A DNA stretch of 64,000 bases, taken from assembly GCF_001551835.1 (NCBI RefSeq), contig NZ_LODL01000010.1, forward strand, positions 62,570 through 126,569, written 5' to 3'. The first letter of the stretch is position 1. Every line of letters starts with the position of its first letter. Below are positions 43,518-52,486 of the stretch, in pieces. A model generated the notes under the pieces. The model ran no database searches. It had not been told where the DNA came from and saw only the letters and a program-made list of their open reading frames with translations. The stretch comes from Dechloromonas denitrificans. GTDB lineage: Bacteria > Pseudomonadota > Gammaproteobacteria > Burkholderiales > Rhodocyclaceae. The position numbers were made by a program, and so were the translations under genes.

Positions 43518-45746
43518 ATGCGCTTCCACTTTCCCGTCATCATCATCGACGAAGACTTCCGTTCGGAGAATACTTCCGGCCTCGGTATTCGCGCCCTGGC
43601 CGAAGCGCTCGAAAAGGAAGGGCTGGAAGTGCTCGGCGTCACCAGCTACGGCGATCTGACCTCGTTTGCCCAGCAGCAATCGCGGGCCAGTGCCTTCATT
43701 CTGTCGATCGATGACGAGGAACTGGCGCTGGAGCCGGAAGAAACCCTGGCCGAACTGCGCGCCTTCGTGACCGAGATTCGCAACCGCAATCTGGAAATTC
43801 CGATTTTCCTGCACGGCGAGACGCGCACCTCGCGCCATATTCCGAACGACGTGCTGCGCGAACTGCACGGCTTCATCCACATGTTCGAGGACACGCCGGA
43901 ATTCATCGCCCGCAACGTCAAGCGCGAAGCCAAGGCCTACCTGCAGTCGCTGCCGCCGCCGTTCTTCCGCGCCCTGACCCACTATGCCGCCGACGGTTCC
44001 TACTCCTGGCACTGCCCCGGCCACTCGGGCGGCGTTGCCTTCTTGAAGAGCCCGGTCGGCCAGATGTTCCACCAGTTCTTCGGCGAGAACATGCTGCGCG
44101 CCGACGTCTGCAACGCGGTCGAAGAACTCGGCCAGTTGCTCGATCACACCGGCCCGGTCGCCGCTTCCGAGCGCAATGCGGCGCGCATCTTCAATTCCGA
44201 TCACCTGTACTTCGTGACCAACGGCACGTCCACGTCGAACAAGATCGTCTGGCACTCGACGGTGGCGCCGGGCGACATCGTCGTCGTCGACCGCAACTGC
44301 CACAAGTCCATCCTGCATGCGATCATGATGACCGGGGCGATTCCTGTCTTCCTGATGCCGACCCGCAACAACTTCGGCATCATCGGGCCGATCCCGAAGA
44401 GCGAATTCGCTTGGGAAAGCATCCAGAAAAAGATCGCCGCCAACCCGTTCATCACCGACAAGACGGCCAAGCCGCGCGTGCTGACCATCACCCAGTCGAC
44501 CTACGACGGCATCCTCTACAACGTTGAGGACATCAAGGAAGAACTGGACGGCAAGATCGACACCCTGCATTTCGACGAAGCCTGGCTGCCGCATGCCGCT
44601 TTCCACGATTTCTACGGCGATTACCATGCCATCGGCGCCGACCGGCCGCGCTGCAAGGAGTCGATGGTCTTCTCGACGCAATCGACGCACAAGCTGCTGG
44701 CCGGGTTGAGCCAAGCCTCGCAGATCCTGGTCCAGGATGCCGAGAACAACAAGCTCGACCGCGACATCTTCAACGAGGCCTACCTGATGCATACCTCGAC
44801 CTCGCCGCAGTACTCGATCATTGCCTCGTGCGATGTAGCGGCGGCGATGATGGAAGCGCCGGGCGGTACGGCGCTGGTCGAGGAATCGATCGCCGAAGCC
44901 CTCGATTTCCGCCGTGCCATGCGCAAGGTCGATGAGGAGTGGGGCGTCGACTGGTGGTTCAAGGTCTGGGGGCCGGACGATCTGTCGGAAGAGGGCATCG
45001 AGGAACGCGACGCCTGGATGCTGAAGCCCGGTGAACGCTGGCACGGTTTCAACAACCTGGCCGACGGTTTCAACATGCTCGACCCGATCAAGGCAACCAT
45101 CATCACGCCGGGCCTCGACGTCGATGGCGATTTCGCCGACGAATTCGGCATCCCGGCCGCCATCGTCACCAAGTACCTGGCCGAGCACGGGGTGATCGTC
45201 GAGAAGTGCGGCCTGTACAGTTTCTTCATCATGTTCACCATCGGCATCACCAAGGGCCGCTGGAACACGCTGGTTACCGCGCTGCAGCAGTTTAAGGACG
45301 ACTACGACAAGAACCAGCCGCTATGGCGCGTGCTGCCCGAATTTGTGCAGAAGAATCCGCGCTACGAGCGGGTCGGCCTGCGTGATCTGTGTACGCAGAT
45401 TCACAGCGTCTACAAGCACAACGACGTCGCCCGCCTGACCACCGAGATGTACCTGTCGGACATGGTGCCGGCGATGCGTCCGGCCGATGCTTTTGCCAAG
45501 ATGGCGCACCGCGAGATCGAGCGGGTGCCGGTCGACGAGCTCGAAGGCCGGGTCACCGCCGTGCTGCTGACGCCTTACCCACCGGGTATTCCGCTACTGA
45601 TTCCGGGCGAGCGCTTCAACCGGACGATCTGCAACTACCTGAAATTCGCTCGCGAGTTCAATGCTGCCTTCCCCGGTTTCGAGACCGACGTGCACGGTCT
45701 GGTCAAGGGCGCCGACGGCCGTTACTACGTCGATTGCGTGCGCTGA
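43518..45746 (+). CDS. Arginine/lysine/ornithine decarboxylase (PLP, AdiA/LdcC family)
   Basis: A 742-residue decarboxylase of the large bacterial acid-stress and biosynthetic family. The N-terminal wing domain (about 1-130), the PLP domain with the Schiff-base lysine in STQSTHKLLAGLSQAS (about residue 393) and HFDEAW, and the C-terminal domain are all present. Length matches AdiA (755) and LdcC (713). It converts arginine or lysine to agmatine or cadaverine; which one cannot be told by eye. No antiporter gene is adjacent, so a polyamine rather than acid-resistance role is plausible. An AAGGA site lies 8 bases upstream. Confidence 0.92.
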   Translation: MRFHFPVIIIDEDFRSENTSGLGIRALAEALEKEGLEVLGVTSYGDLTSFAQQQSRASAFILSIDDEELALEPEETLAELRAFVTEIRNRNLEIPIFLHGETRTSRHIPNDVLRELHGFIHMFEDTPEFIARNVKREAKAYLQSLPPPFFRALTHYAADGSYSWHCPGHSGGVAFLKSPVGQMFHQFFGENMLRADVCNAVEELGQLLDHTGPVAASERNAARIFNSDHLYFVTNGTSTSNKIVWHSTVAPGDIVVVDRNCHKSILHAIMMTGAIPVFLMPTRNNFGIIGPIPKSEFAWESIQKKIAANPFITDKTAKPRVLTITQSTYDGILYNVEDIKEELDGKIDTLHFDEAWLPHAAFHDFYGDYHAIGADRPRCKESMVFSTQSTHKLLAGLSQASQILVQDAENNKLDRDIFNEAYLMHTSTSPQYSIIASCDVAAAMMEAPGGTALVEESIAEALDFRRAMRKVDEEWGVDWWFKVWGPDDLSEEGIEERDAWMLKPGERWHGFNNLADGFNMLDPIKATIITPGLDVDGDFADEFGIPAAIVTKYLAEHGVIVEKCGLYSFFIMFTIGITKGRWNTLVTALQQFKDDYDKNQPLWRVLPEFVQKNPRYERVGLRDLCTQIHSVYKHNDVARLTTEMYLSDMVPAMRPADAFAKMAHREIERVPVDELEGRVTAVLLTPYPPGIPLLIPGERFNRTICNYLKFAREFNAAFPGFETDVHGLVKGADGRYYVDCVR

Positions 45747-45765
45747 CCGGTCCTGAAAACCGCCG

Positions 45766-46257
45766 CTACTTGCGGCGGTAGGTGACAAAGGAAAACCCCG
45801 TTCCGCTCTGGCTGGACGGGGTGTTTTTTTGCACTTCCCGCCAGTCGACCGCCGGAATCTCGGGGAACCAGGCGTCACCTTCCGGTTCGAGGGCAACTTC
45901 GGTGATTTCCAGGCGGTCGGCGACCGCCATGGCTTGCCGATAGACCTGCTCGCCGCCGATGATGAAGACAGTACCGTCGGTGGACGCCAGTTGCAGGCCG
46001 TTTTCCAGCGAGTCGGCGACTTCGGCGCCGGGTGCGGCGTAGTTTTCCTGCCGGCTGATCACGATGTTACGCCGTCCCGGCAGCGGGCGAAAATGCGGCG
46101 GCAGCGATTCCCAGGTCTTGCGCCCCATCAGAACGCAATGGCCGGCGGTCAGCGCCTTGAAGTGCGCCATGTCCTCCGGGATGTTCCAGATCATTTTATT
46201 GTCGCGGCCGATGACGCGGTTGCTGGCGACGGCGGCGATGAGGACGATTTCAGGCAT
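45766..46257 (-). CDS. folA: Dihydrofolate reductase
   Basis: A 163-residue DHFR of standard length. MPEIVLIAAVASNRVIGRDNKMIWNIPEDMAHFKALT carries the Met20 loop and the active-site acidic residue (IPEDM, Asp about 28), and MGRKTWESLP binds NADPH. It regenerates tetrahydrofolate consumed by ThyA, encoded 5 kb away. It is convergent with the decarboxylase gene: a hairpin at 45759-45779 overlaps the end of folA and may end both transcripts. Confidence 0.97.
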   Translation of the reverse strand: MPEIVLIAAVASNRVIGRDNKMIWNIPEDMAHFKALTAGHCVLMGRKTWESLPPHFRPLPGRRNIVISRQENYAAPGAEVADSLENGLQLASTDGTVFIIGGEQVYRQAMAVADRLEITEVALEPEGDAWFPEIPAVDWREVQKNTPSSQSGTGFSFVTYRRK

Positions 46258-46365
46258 GCGATGGTTCTCGGTGGTGACGGGCGATGATGCTATTGTCGGC
46301 GAGGCCGCCGGCCGTGAATCCAGGGTGCATTTTAGAGACGGACAAGGAAATGGAGCGTGATTGTA

Positions 46366-47946
46366 TCAGCCTCGCAATGCCGCGATCAGGCCCCGGGTCG
46401 ATGTATCGAAGCCGTGCGCATCGCCATCGCCCTCGAGCAGCGGGGTCAGTTGGCTGGCCAGCTGCTTACCGAGCTCGACGCCCCATTGGTCGAAGGAGTT
46501 GAGATTCCACAGCACGCCGAGGCAGAAAACCTTGTGCTCGAACAGGGCGAGCAACTGGCCCAGCGTATAGGGTGTCAGCGCCGGCAGAACGAAGGTGGTG
46601 GACGGCTGGTTGCCGGGGAATATCTTGTAAGGCGAGAGTGCTTCCGGCACGCCGGCGGCCCGCACTTCGTCGGCGGTCTGGCCGAAGGCGAGCGCTGCCG
46701 ACTGGGCGAGGCAGTTGGCGAGCAGCGAGACATGATGGCCGGGCAGCGGGAAGTCGGAGGTCCGCAAGACGATAAAGTCGCTGGGAATGATCCGGCCGCC
46801 TTGGTGGAACAGTTGATAGAACGAGTGCTGGCCATTGGTGCCGGCTTCGCCCCAGAGGATCGGGCTGGTTGCGACGCTGAGTGGCTGGCCGTCGCGATCG
46901 GTCTGCTTGCCGTTGCTTTCCATTTCCAGTTGTTGCAGATAGGCCGGCAACAGCGCAAACGATTGGGCGTAGGGCAGGATGGCGGCGGTCGACGCGTCGA
47001 GAAAGTCGGTATTCCACAGGCTGAGCAGGGCCAGCGTCAGTGGCAGGTTGTCAGCGGCCGGCGTTTCGATAAAGTGGCGGTCCATGGCGTGGGCGCCGGC
47101 CAGCAGTTGTTCGAACGGACGCCAGCCGATGGCTAGCGCCAGCGACAGGCCAATTGCCGACCACAGCGAAAAGCGGCCGCCGACCCAGTCCCAGAATTCG
47201 AAAACGTTCTCGCTGGCAATGCCGAACTGGCGGGTCAGCTCCAGATTGGTAGAGATGGCGACGAAATGGCGGGCGATGGCGCTTTCGTGGCTGGCGGCGG
47301 CGAGTAGCCAGTCGCGGGCACTGCGTGCATTGGTCAGCGTTTCCAGTGTCGTAAAGGTCTTGCTGGCGACGATGAACAGCGTCGTGCGCGGATTGAGGCG
47401 GGCCAGCAAGGGGGCGATATCGGCGGCATCGATATTGGCGATGTAATGCACGTCGAGGTTCGGGTGATGGCGGGCGATCAGCGCCCGGGTGGCCATCCGT
47501 GGCCCGAGATCGGAGCCGCCGATGCCGATATTGACGACATCGGTAATGCGGTCGCCGGAGAAGCCGCGCCAGGCCCCGCTATGAATCTGCTCGCAGAAAT
47601 CCCGCATGCGCTTGAGGACGGCGCGGACTTCGGGCGGCGCCTGCTCGCCGGCGCGCAGATCCATGTGGCGGACGGCGCGCTGTTCGGTGTGGTTGATCGG
47701 CTCGCCGGCCAGCATTTTTTGCTTCCACTCATCGAGCCTGGCTGTTCGAGCGAGTTCCTGCAGCAGCGTGCGGGTTTCGGCGGTGATCCGCTGCTTCGAG
47801 AAATCGAGCAGCAGGCCATCATGCTGTAGCGAGAAGCGCTGGAAACGATCGGGGTCGTCGGCGAATAGCTGACGCAGGTGTTGCGGCCGAAGTTTTTCGG
47901 CATGGGCGGCGAGTGCCTGCCAGGCAGGGGTTTCAATCAGATTCAT
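46366..47946 (-). CDS. pgi: Glucose-6-phosphate isomerase
   Basis: A 526-residue phosphoglucose isomerase interconverting glucose-6-P and fructose-6-P. Signatures visible: VVNIGIGGSDLGPRM (about 143-157), VASKTFTTLET, WDWVGGRFSLWSAIGL and the catalytic Glu in WGEAGTNGQHSFYQLFHQG, with the C-terminal conserved FDQWGVELGKQLA. Slightly shorter than E. coli Pgi (549). It lies alone, after folA on the same strand with a 108-base gap. Confidence 0.98.
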   Translation of the reverse strand: MNLIETPAWQALAAHAEKLRPQHLRQLFADDPDRFQRFSLQHDGLLLDFSKQRITAETRTLLQELARTARLDEWKQKMLAGEPINHTEQRAVRHMDLRAGEQAPPEVRAVLKRMRDFCEQIHSGAWRGFSGDRITDVVNIGIGGSDLGPRMATRALIARHHPNLDVHYIANIDAADIAPLLARLNPRTTLFIVASKTFTTLETLTNARSARDWLLAAASHESAIARHFVAISTNLELTRQFGIASENVFEFWDWVGGRFSLWSAIGLSLALAIGWRPFEQLLAGAHAMDRHFIETPAADNLPLTLALLSLWNTDFLDASTAAILPYAQSFALLPAYLQQLEMESNGKQTDRDGQPLSVATSPILWGEAGTNGQHSFYQLFHQGGRIIPSDFIVLRTSDFPLPGHHVSLLANCLAQSAALAFGQTADEVRAAGVPEALSPYKIFPGNQPSTTFVLPALTPYTLGQLLALFEHKVFCLGVLWNLNSFDQWGVELGKQLASQLTPLLEGDGDAHGFDTSTRGLIAALRG

Positions 47947-48037
47947 AACCAGACCTTGAGGCCCGTTTCAAATTGGTGGATAAGCGAGGGATGCGTCGGG
48001 AGAGTACGGATACGGTATTCCGGGGAGGCAGTTCCGG

Positions 48038-48271
48038 TCATGCGGCGATGGGTTCCATGATCCTGGCGCCAAGCATGATTTTCTCAAAGCCGGCCGCCGA
48101 TTGGGAGACTGTTTGCTGCGGTCGACCTTCAATTTTTACCAGAATTGACATGCGTAGCCTACTACGGCCAGTGCGTAGGCCGTCTTCGAGAACCAGGAAT
48201 TGGCTTTCGTTCAGTACCTGGGCCCGAGCGAAACCACCGGAAATGTCGCCATCATACAGCACGTCGAGCAT
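48038..48271 (-). CDS. Small hypothetical protein
   Basis: A possible 77-residue protein starting MLDVLYDGDISGGFARAQ, with AGGGA seven bases before this ATG; a frame extending to 48343 is open but has no good site. I do not recognise it. It is short, soluble, with no motif, and lies between the divergent ends of pgi and ccoG. The alternatives are that it is not a gene and that the 490-base gap is empty. Confidence 0.4.
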   Translation of the reverse strand: MLDVLYDGDISGGFARAQVLNESQFLVLEDGLRTGRSRLRMSILVKIEGRPQQTVSQSAAGFEKIMLGARIMEPIAA

Positions 48272-48438
48272 CTCAGATCCCTGCGCAGTGGGGCGCGGCG
48301 AGATGCAGGAGGGCGAGAAGCGGTGTTCGGCAAGGCAGACCACTTGCCTGGCCGGCGTCGGGAAATTACGCCAGATGCTGCCTTGCCGGATGGCGGGCGG
48401 TCAAGCGGGCTGGCGGGGCCGGGCACCCCGCCGCCGCT

Positions 48439-49845
48439 TCAAGGCATCCAGAACTTCGAGCTTTCCATCACCGCCACGGCCGGCTCGGCGACATCGGCAA
48501 TATTGAAAGTAATCGGCGTCGCCCCGGCAGGGGTCGCGCCCGGCTCGGCCTTGACGATGGCCGTCTGGGTGCCGATCTCGCCGCCGGCGATGGTCATTTC
48601 GCTGTCGCCATCAAGGCGCAGGCCGCTGCTGCCGGCAATGGTGATGCGGAAAGTCCGCGTCTGGTCGCCGGTATTCATGATCTGCAGGCGGTAGCTGTTC
48701 TCGATCGAGCCGTCGTCCGCTTCCCGGGACAAGACATTGCGGTCCTTCAGGACGTTCACCTTCAGCGGAATGCGGGTGGCCAGCGACCAGGCGGTGGCGG
48801 CGGTCAGCAGAATGAGGATGGCCGTATAGGCGATGACCCGCGGGCGGGCCGCCCGGCGGATGATCTCCTTCGGCGTGTAACGCATGCTGTCGGCGTTCTC
48901 GGTCGAATAACGGATCAGGCCGCGCGGGTAGTTCATCTTGTCCATCACCTGGTCGCAGGCGTCGATGCAGGCGGCGCAACCGATGCACTCGTTCTGCAGG
49001 CCGTTGCGGATATCGATGCCGGTCGGGCAGACCTGGACGCAGATGCCGCAGTCCACGCAGTCGCCGAGGCCTTGGGCGCGATGATCGACACCCTTGGCGC
49101 GGGTGCCGCGCGACTCGCCGCGCTTGGCGTCGTAGGCGATGATCAGCGTGTCGGGGTCGAACATCACGAACTGGAAGCGGGCATAGGGGCAGATCTGCCG
49201 GCACATCTGGTCGCGCAGGAAGCCGGCGTTGCCATAGGTGGCGAAGGCGTAGAAAACGACCCAGAAGGCCGACCAGGCGCCCGGCGACAGGGTGAGCAGA
49301 TCGTGCATCAGATCGCGGATCGGCATGAAGTAGCCGACGAAGGTGATCCCGGTCCACAGTGAGAAGAGCACCCAGGTCGCATGCTTGGCGCTCTTCAGCG
49401 CCAGCTTGCGGGCCGACCACGGCGCCGCATCAAGCTTGATGCGCTGCGGCCGTTCTCCTTCGATGACTTTCTCGAACCACAGGAAGATTTCCGTGTAGAC
49501 GGTCTGCGGGCAGGTATAGCCGCACCATAGTCGACCGGCTACCGCGGTGAACAGGAAGAGGGCGAGGGCGCCGAGGATCATCAGCAAGACGAGGTAGATC
49601 GTGTCCTGCGGCCAAAGGACGAGGTCGAAAAAGTAGAACTTGCGGGTGTCGATGTCGAACAGCACCGCCTGCCGTCCGTGCCAAGGCAGCCAGCACAGGC
49701 CGTAGAAAACAATCTGGGTCAGCCAGACGAAAACCCAGCGCCAGCGTGTGTAGGGGCCGCTGATCGAACGCGGGTAAACCTTGGCGTCCGGGTCGGAAAG
49801 CGGCTTGATCTCAATGACTTTTCTCTGGCTGGGTGTTTTCGACAT
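48439..49845 (-). CDS. ccoG: Cytochrome cbb3 oxidase assembly protein CcoG (RdxA/FixG)
   Basis: A 468-residue membrane polyferredoxin. Four to five membrane helices in the N-terminal part, a CGYTCPQTVYTE motif, and two 4Fe-4S ferredoxin motifs (CVDCGICVQVCPTG and CIGCAACIDACDQ, about 265-320) precede a C-terminal Ig-like periplasmic domain (about 360-465). CcoG reduces copper for insertion into the low-oxygen cbb3 oxidase. The oxidase genes themselves are not in the window. I start at 49845 (MSKTPSQRK); an upstream ATG at 49869 would add eight residues. It is divergent from nsrR across a spacer with a strong palindrome. Confidence 0.93.
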   Translation of the reverse strand: MSKTPSQRKVIEIKPLSDPDAKVYPRSISGPYTRWRWVFVWLTQIVFYGLCWLPWHGRQAVLFDIDTRKFYFFDLVLWPQDTIYLVLLMILGALALFLFTAVAGRLWCGYTCPQTVYTEIFLWFEKVIEGERPQRIKLDAAPWSARKLALKSAKHATWVLFSLWTGITFVGYFMPIRDLMHDLLTLSPGAWSAFWVVFYAFATYGNAGFLRDQMCRQICPYARFQFVMFDPDTLIIAYDAKRGESRGTRAKGVDHRAQGLGDCVDCGICVQVCPTGIDIRNGLQNECIGCAACIDACDQVMDKMNYPRGLIRYSTENADSMRYTPKEIIRRAARPRVIAYTAILILLTAATAWSLATRIPLKVNVLKDRNVLSREADDGSIENSYRLQIMNTGDQTRTFRITIAGSSGLRLDGDSEMTIAGGEIGTQTAIVKAEPGATPAGATPITFNIADVAEPAVAVMESSKFWMP

Positions 49846-49892
49846 GGGGTCTCGGTTGGCGAACGGCATGGCGTGGGCTGCCGGTTTGCCAT

Positions 49893-49915
49893 AAGATATA
49901 AATAAAATATATCTT
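49893..49915. promoter_or_regulatory. NsrR-like palindrome between ccoG and nsrR
   Basis: Arms AAGATATA and TATATCTT with a seven-base AT spacer form a 23-base palindrome. Half-sites beginning AAGAT resemble the AAGATGYATTT half-sites of NsrR. The site is 24 bases from the upstream ccoG ATG and 57 bases before nsrR. Confidence 0.6.
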
Positions 49916-49971
49916 GATGCTAACAACCCTCCCCGGCATAAGCAATATTTCCTATAAATCCTATAGCGATC

Positions 49972-50439
49972 ATGCGACTGAGCACCTTTTCCGATTACAG
50001 CCTGCGCGTCCTGATGTACCTCGGGGGGCAGCCGGACCGGCTGGCGACGATTGCCGAGATCGCTGCGGTGCACGCCATTTCCGAGGGCCATTTGATGAAA
50101 GTGGTGCATCAACTCGGGCGTTGCGGCTATATCGAAACGGTGCGCGGCAAGGGCGGCGGCATGCGGCTGGCCCATGCCCCGCACAAGATCGTGCTGGGCG
50201 AGGTCATCCGCCAGACGGAAAGCGATTTCGCGCTGGCCGAATGCTTCACCGACGGCGCAAGCTGCCGCATTCAGGGCGCCTGCGGCCTGCACGCCATTCT
50301 CGGCGAGGCCTTGAGCGCGCTGTTTCTGGTACTTGATGGCTATACGCTGGCCGATTTGCTGGTCAACGGGAAAGGGATGCTGCCGGCGGCCTGCCCGATC
50401 GCCATCACCCGACCAACGGAGAACCTCAATCATGAATGA
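49972..50439 (+). CDS. nsrR: NsrR-type Rrf2 family regulator
   Basis: A 155-residue Rrf2 protein. The N-terminal winged helix (about 1-65; YSLRVLMYLGGQPDRLATIAEIAAVHAISEGHLMKVVHQLG) is that of NsrR, and the three cluster cysteines C91, C98 and C104 sit in ECFTDGASCRIQGAC, matching NsrR rather than IscR. NsrR binds an iron-sulfur cluster and is released from DNA by nitric oxide. It is followed by a small protein and an HPP-family membrane protein in overlapping frames, and is divergent from ccoG. No Shine-Dalgarno sequence precedes the ATG. Confidence 0.88.
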   Translation: MRLSTFSDYSLRVLMYLGGQPDRLATIAEIAAVHAISEGHLMKVVHQLGRCGYIETVRGKGGGMRLAHAPHKIVLGEVIRQTESDFALAECFTDGASCRIQGACGLHAILGEALSALFLVLDGYTLADLLVNGKGMLPAACPIAITRPTENLNHE

Positions 50440-50647
50440 GCAGCCACTGGACAAAAGCGAGATCGAACACGCGCTCGAACTGGAACTCTCCGACGAGGAC
50501 ATTCTTGACGCGCTGGCCCACGTTTCCGGCTATATCGACATCAGTACCGAGGATTTCCGCACCGTCTACCATCTCGCCTGGCGCCATGCCCTGGCCCGCC
50601 TGCAAGGCTTGTCGGCGAATGGTTCGGACAAGGATGCGGCCGCATGA
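50432..50647 (+). CDS. Small acidic protein of the nsrR operon
   Basis: A 71-residue soluble, acidic protein (MNEQPLDKSEIEHALELELSDEDILDALAHVSGYIDIS), largely helical, that I do not recognise. Its start lies eight bases inside the nsrR end with GGAG 10 bases upstream, and its stop overlaps the HPP gene start (ATGA), so it is translated as part of the nsrR transcript. Being held between nsrR and the HPP gene suggests a role in nitrosative stress or nitrite handling; this is inference from position only. Confidence 0.75.
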   Translation: MNEQPLDKSEIEHALELELSDEDILDALAHVSGYIDISTEDFRTVYHLAWRHALARLQGLSANGSDKDAAA

Positions 50648-51204
50648 TGATCGAGCGCCACTGGCGCGAGTATTTACGCAAGATGCGCGGCACGACGCGC
50701 GGCAGCCCGCCGCGGGTCAGCAATGCCGAGATGTTCTGGTCCTGGGTCGGGGCCTTTCTCGGCATCACGGCGCTGGTCTGGAGCGGCCGGCTGTTTTTCG
50801 ACGGCAGCGATCTGGTATTGATGATCGGCTCCTTCGGTGCTTCGGCCGTGCTGCTTTACGGCGCGGTGCGCAGCCCGCTGGCCCAGCCGCGAAATGTGCT
50901 TGGCGGCCACATAATTTCGGCGCTGATCGGCGTGCTCAGCTGGAAACTGCTGCAACCCGTACCCTGGCTGGCGCCGGCGGTGGCGGTGGCGACCGCCATC
51001 GCCATCATGCACGCGACGCGCACATTGCACCCGCCGGGCGGCGCAACGGCGCTGATCGCGGTAATCGGCTCGCCGGAAATCCACCATCTCGGCTTCTGGT
51101 ACGTGTTGGTGCCGGCGACGCTCGGCCCCTTGATCTTGCTGGTGGTGGCCTTGCTGATCAACAATATCCCCCGCTCGCGGCGCTATCCCGAAATATGGTT
51201 CTAG
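50644..51204 (+). CDS. HPP family membrane protein
   Basis: A 186-residue protein with four to five membrane helices and the family's diagnostic HPPGGATALIAVIG segment, which gives the family its name. The N-terminal SPPRVSNAEMFWSWVGAFLGI and PLAQPRNVLGGHIISA segments are also typical. Plant and cyanobacterial HPP proteins have been linked to nitrite transport, which fits its place in an nsrR operon. The start overlaps the preceding stop (ATGATG), so it is coupled. Confidence 0.85.
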   Translation: MMIERHWREYLRKMRGTTRGSPPRVSNAEMFWSWVGAFLGITALVWSGRLFFDGSDLVLMIGSFGASAVLLYGAVRSPLAQPRNVLGGHIISALIGVLSWKLLQPVPWLAPAVAVATAIAIMHATRTLHPPGGATALIAVIGSPEIHHLGFWYVLVPATLGPLILLVVALLINNIPRSRRYPEIWF

Positions 51205-51227
51205 CGCCACCACCAAGGATCTGTCTC

Positions 51228-51473
51228 GTGTCTCTACCCAACGTTCTGAAATTCAACCTGTTGCTCGTCCTGGCCGCTGCCATCGCCGGTTGCGCGCTAT
51301 TCCCGTCCTCACGCTGGGAGAAAAAGGGGGCGAGCGAGGCCGACTACAAGTTCGACGAAACCCAGTGCAAGGCCAAAACCTACGCCGGGAATGACGGCGC
51401 GGTGACCAATGCCACCGTGCGTCGCATGCATGCCTGCTTACAAGAGCGCGGCTGGTCGAGAGTGCCGAACTGA
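51228..51473 (+). CDS. Small lipoprotein
   Basis: An 81-residue lipoprotein precursor: hydrophobic core NLLLVLAAAIAGC with a lipobox ending in Cys (about residue 22), then a short mature part with two further Cys (ETQCKAK and RMHACLQERGW). The GTG at 51228 is preferred because AAGGA lies eight bases upstream; an ATG at 51195 inside the HPP gene is also open. The mature sequence resembles short uncharacterised proteobacterial envelope lipoproteins. It is probably the last gene of the nsrR operon. Confidence 0.75.
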   Translation: MSLPNVLKFNLLLVLAAAIAGCALFPSSRWEKKGASEADYKFDETQCKAKTYAGNDGAVTNATVRRMHACLQERGWSRVPN

Positions 51474-51476
51474 GAA

Positions 51477-51514
51477 TTTGCCGATTCCTGCGGTCGACCG
51501 CCGGAATCGGCAAA
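51477..51514. terminator. Long near-perfect palindrome between lipoprotein gene and thyA
   Basis: A 12-base perfect stem (51477-51488 with 51503-51514) continues, after one mismatch, into the palindrome GCGGTCGACCGC, giving an 18-base-pair hairpin between two convergent genes. No T run follows on either strand. Probably a bidirectional transcription stop. Confidence 0.6.
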
Positions 51515-51532
51515 AATCCGGCCGCAGCTCGT

Positions 51533-52327
51533 TTACACAGCAACCTGGGCTGCGATGTGTGGATGCGGGTCGTAGCCGTCGAGACGGAAATCCTCGAAAC
51601 GGAAGGCGAACAGATCCTTGACGTCCGGGTTGATCCACATCTTCGGCAGCGGCCGTGGCTGGCGTGACAATTGCAGGCGGGCCTGCTCGAAATGGTTCGA
51701 GTAGATGTGTGCGTCGCCGAAGGTGTGCACGAATTCGCCCGGCTGGTAGCCGCAAACCTGGGCCAGCATCAGGGTCAGCAGCGCATAGGAAGCGATGTTG
51801 AAGGGGACGCCGAGGAAAATGTCGGCGCTGCGCTGGTAGAGCTGGCAGGACAGCTTGCCGTCGGCGACGTAAAACTGGAACAGGCAGTGGCAGGGCGGCA
51901 GCGCCATGTTGTCCACGTCGCCCGGATTCCAGGCCGAAACGATGTGGCGGCGTGAATCCGGATTGTGCTTCAGGCTGTGCACCAGTTGCGAGATCTGGTC
52001 GATCAACCGGCCGTCCGGGGTTTCCCAGCGCCGCCATTGCTTGCCGTAAACCGGCCCGAGATCGCCGTTTTCATCGGCCCATTCGTCCCAGATACGGACG
52101 CCGTTCTGTTGCAGATAGGCAATGTTGGTGTCGCCCTGGATGAACCACAGCAACTCGTGCACGATCGACTTCAGATGCAGCTTCTTGGTGGTCACCATCG
52201 GGAAGCCCTGGCTCAGGTCGAAGCGCGTCTGCCAGCCGAAGACGGAACGGGTGCCGGTGCCGGTGCGGTCGGACTTGTCGTGGCCGTTGTCCAGCACATG
52301 GCGCATCAGGTCGAGATATTGCTGCAT
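51533..52327 (-). CDS. thyA: Thymidylate synthase
   Basis: A 264-residue ThyA, identical in length to the E. coli enzyme. The folate and dUMP sites are clear: [11 protein letters not shown] near the N-terminus, the catalytic Cys in [32 protein letters not shown] and the C-terminal [10 protein letters not shown]. It methylates dUMP to dTMP with methylene-tetrahydrofolate; with dcd and folA it covers dTMP synthesis from dCTP. It is convergent with the nsrR operon. Confidence 0.98.
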   Translation of the reverse strand: MQQYLDLMRHVLDNGHDKSDRTGTGTRSVFGWQTRFDLSQGFPMVTTKKLHLKSIVHELLWFIQGDTNIAYLQQNGVRIWDEWADENGDLGPVYGKQWRRWETPDGRLIDQISQLVHSLKHNPDSRRHIVSAWNPGDVDNMALPPCHCLFQFYVADGKLSCQLYQRSADIFLGVPFNIASYALLTLMLAQVCGYQPGEFVHTFGDAHIYSNHFEQARLQLSRQPRPLPKMWINPDVKDLFAFRFEDFRLDGYDPHPHIAAQVAV

Positions 52328-52448
52328 GGGAGTTCAGGGCTTGGCAAAGTAAGCCGCCGATTTTATCTGAACTGGGCGCTCCCACCGCAAATGCCGGAAA
52401 TTGCAGGGCGGGGCCAAATTGTTCACGCCGGAAACCCCGGTCTGCGGC

Positions 52449-52454
52449 TAAAAT
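52449..52454 (+). promoter_or_regulatory. -10-like box of PilZ-like gene
   Basis: TAAAAT, 33 bases before the proposed TTG start at 52487. Confidence 0.3.
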
Positions 52455-52486
52455 TTCCGCTCGCAGCGCGATTGACGGAGAAAAAG

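Noticed and set aside
43470-45188. A 572-codon minus-strand frame opposite the decarboxylase gene
   Set aside because: Shadow of a conserved PLP enzyme; composition is the usual Gly/Arg/Val-rich antisense pattern.
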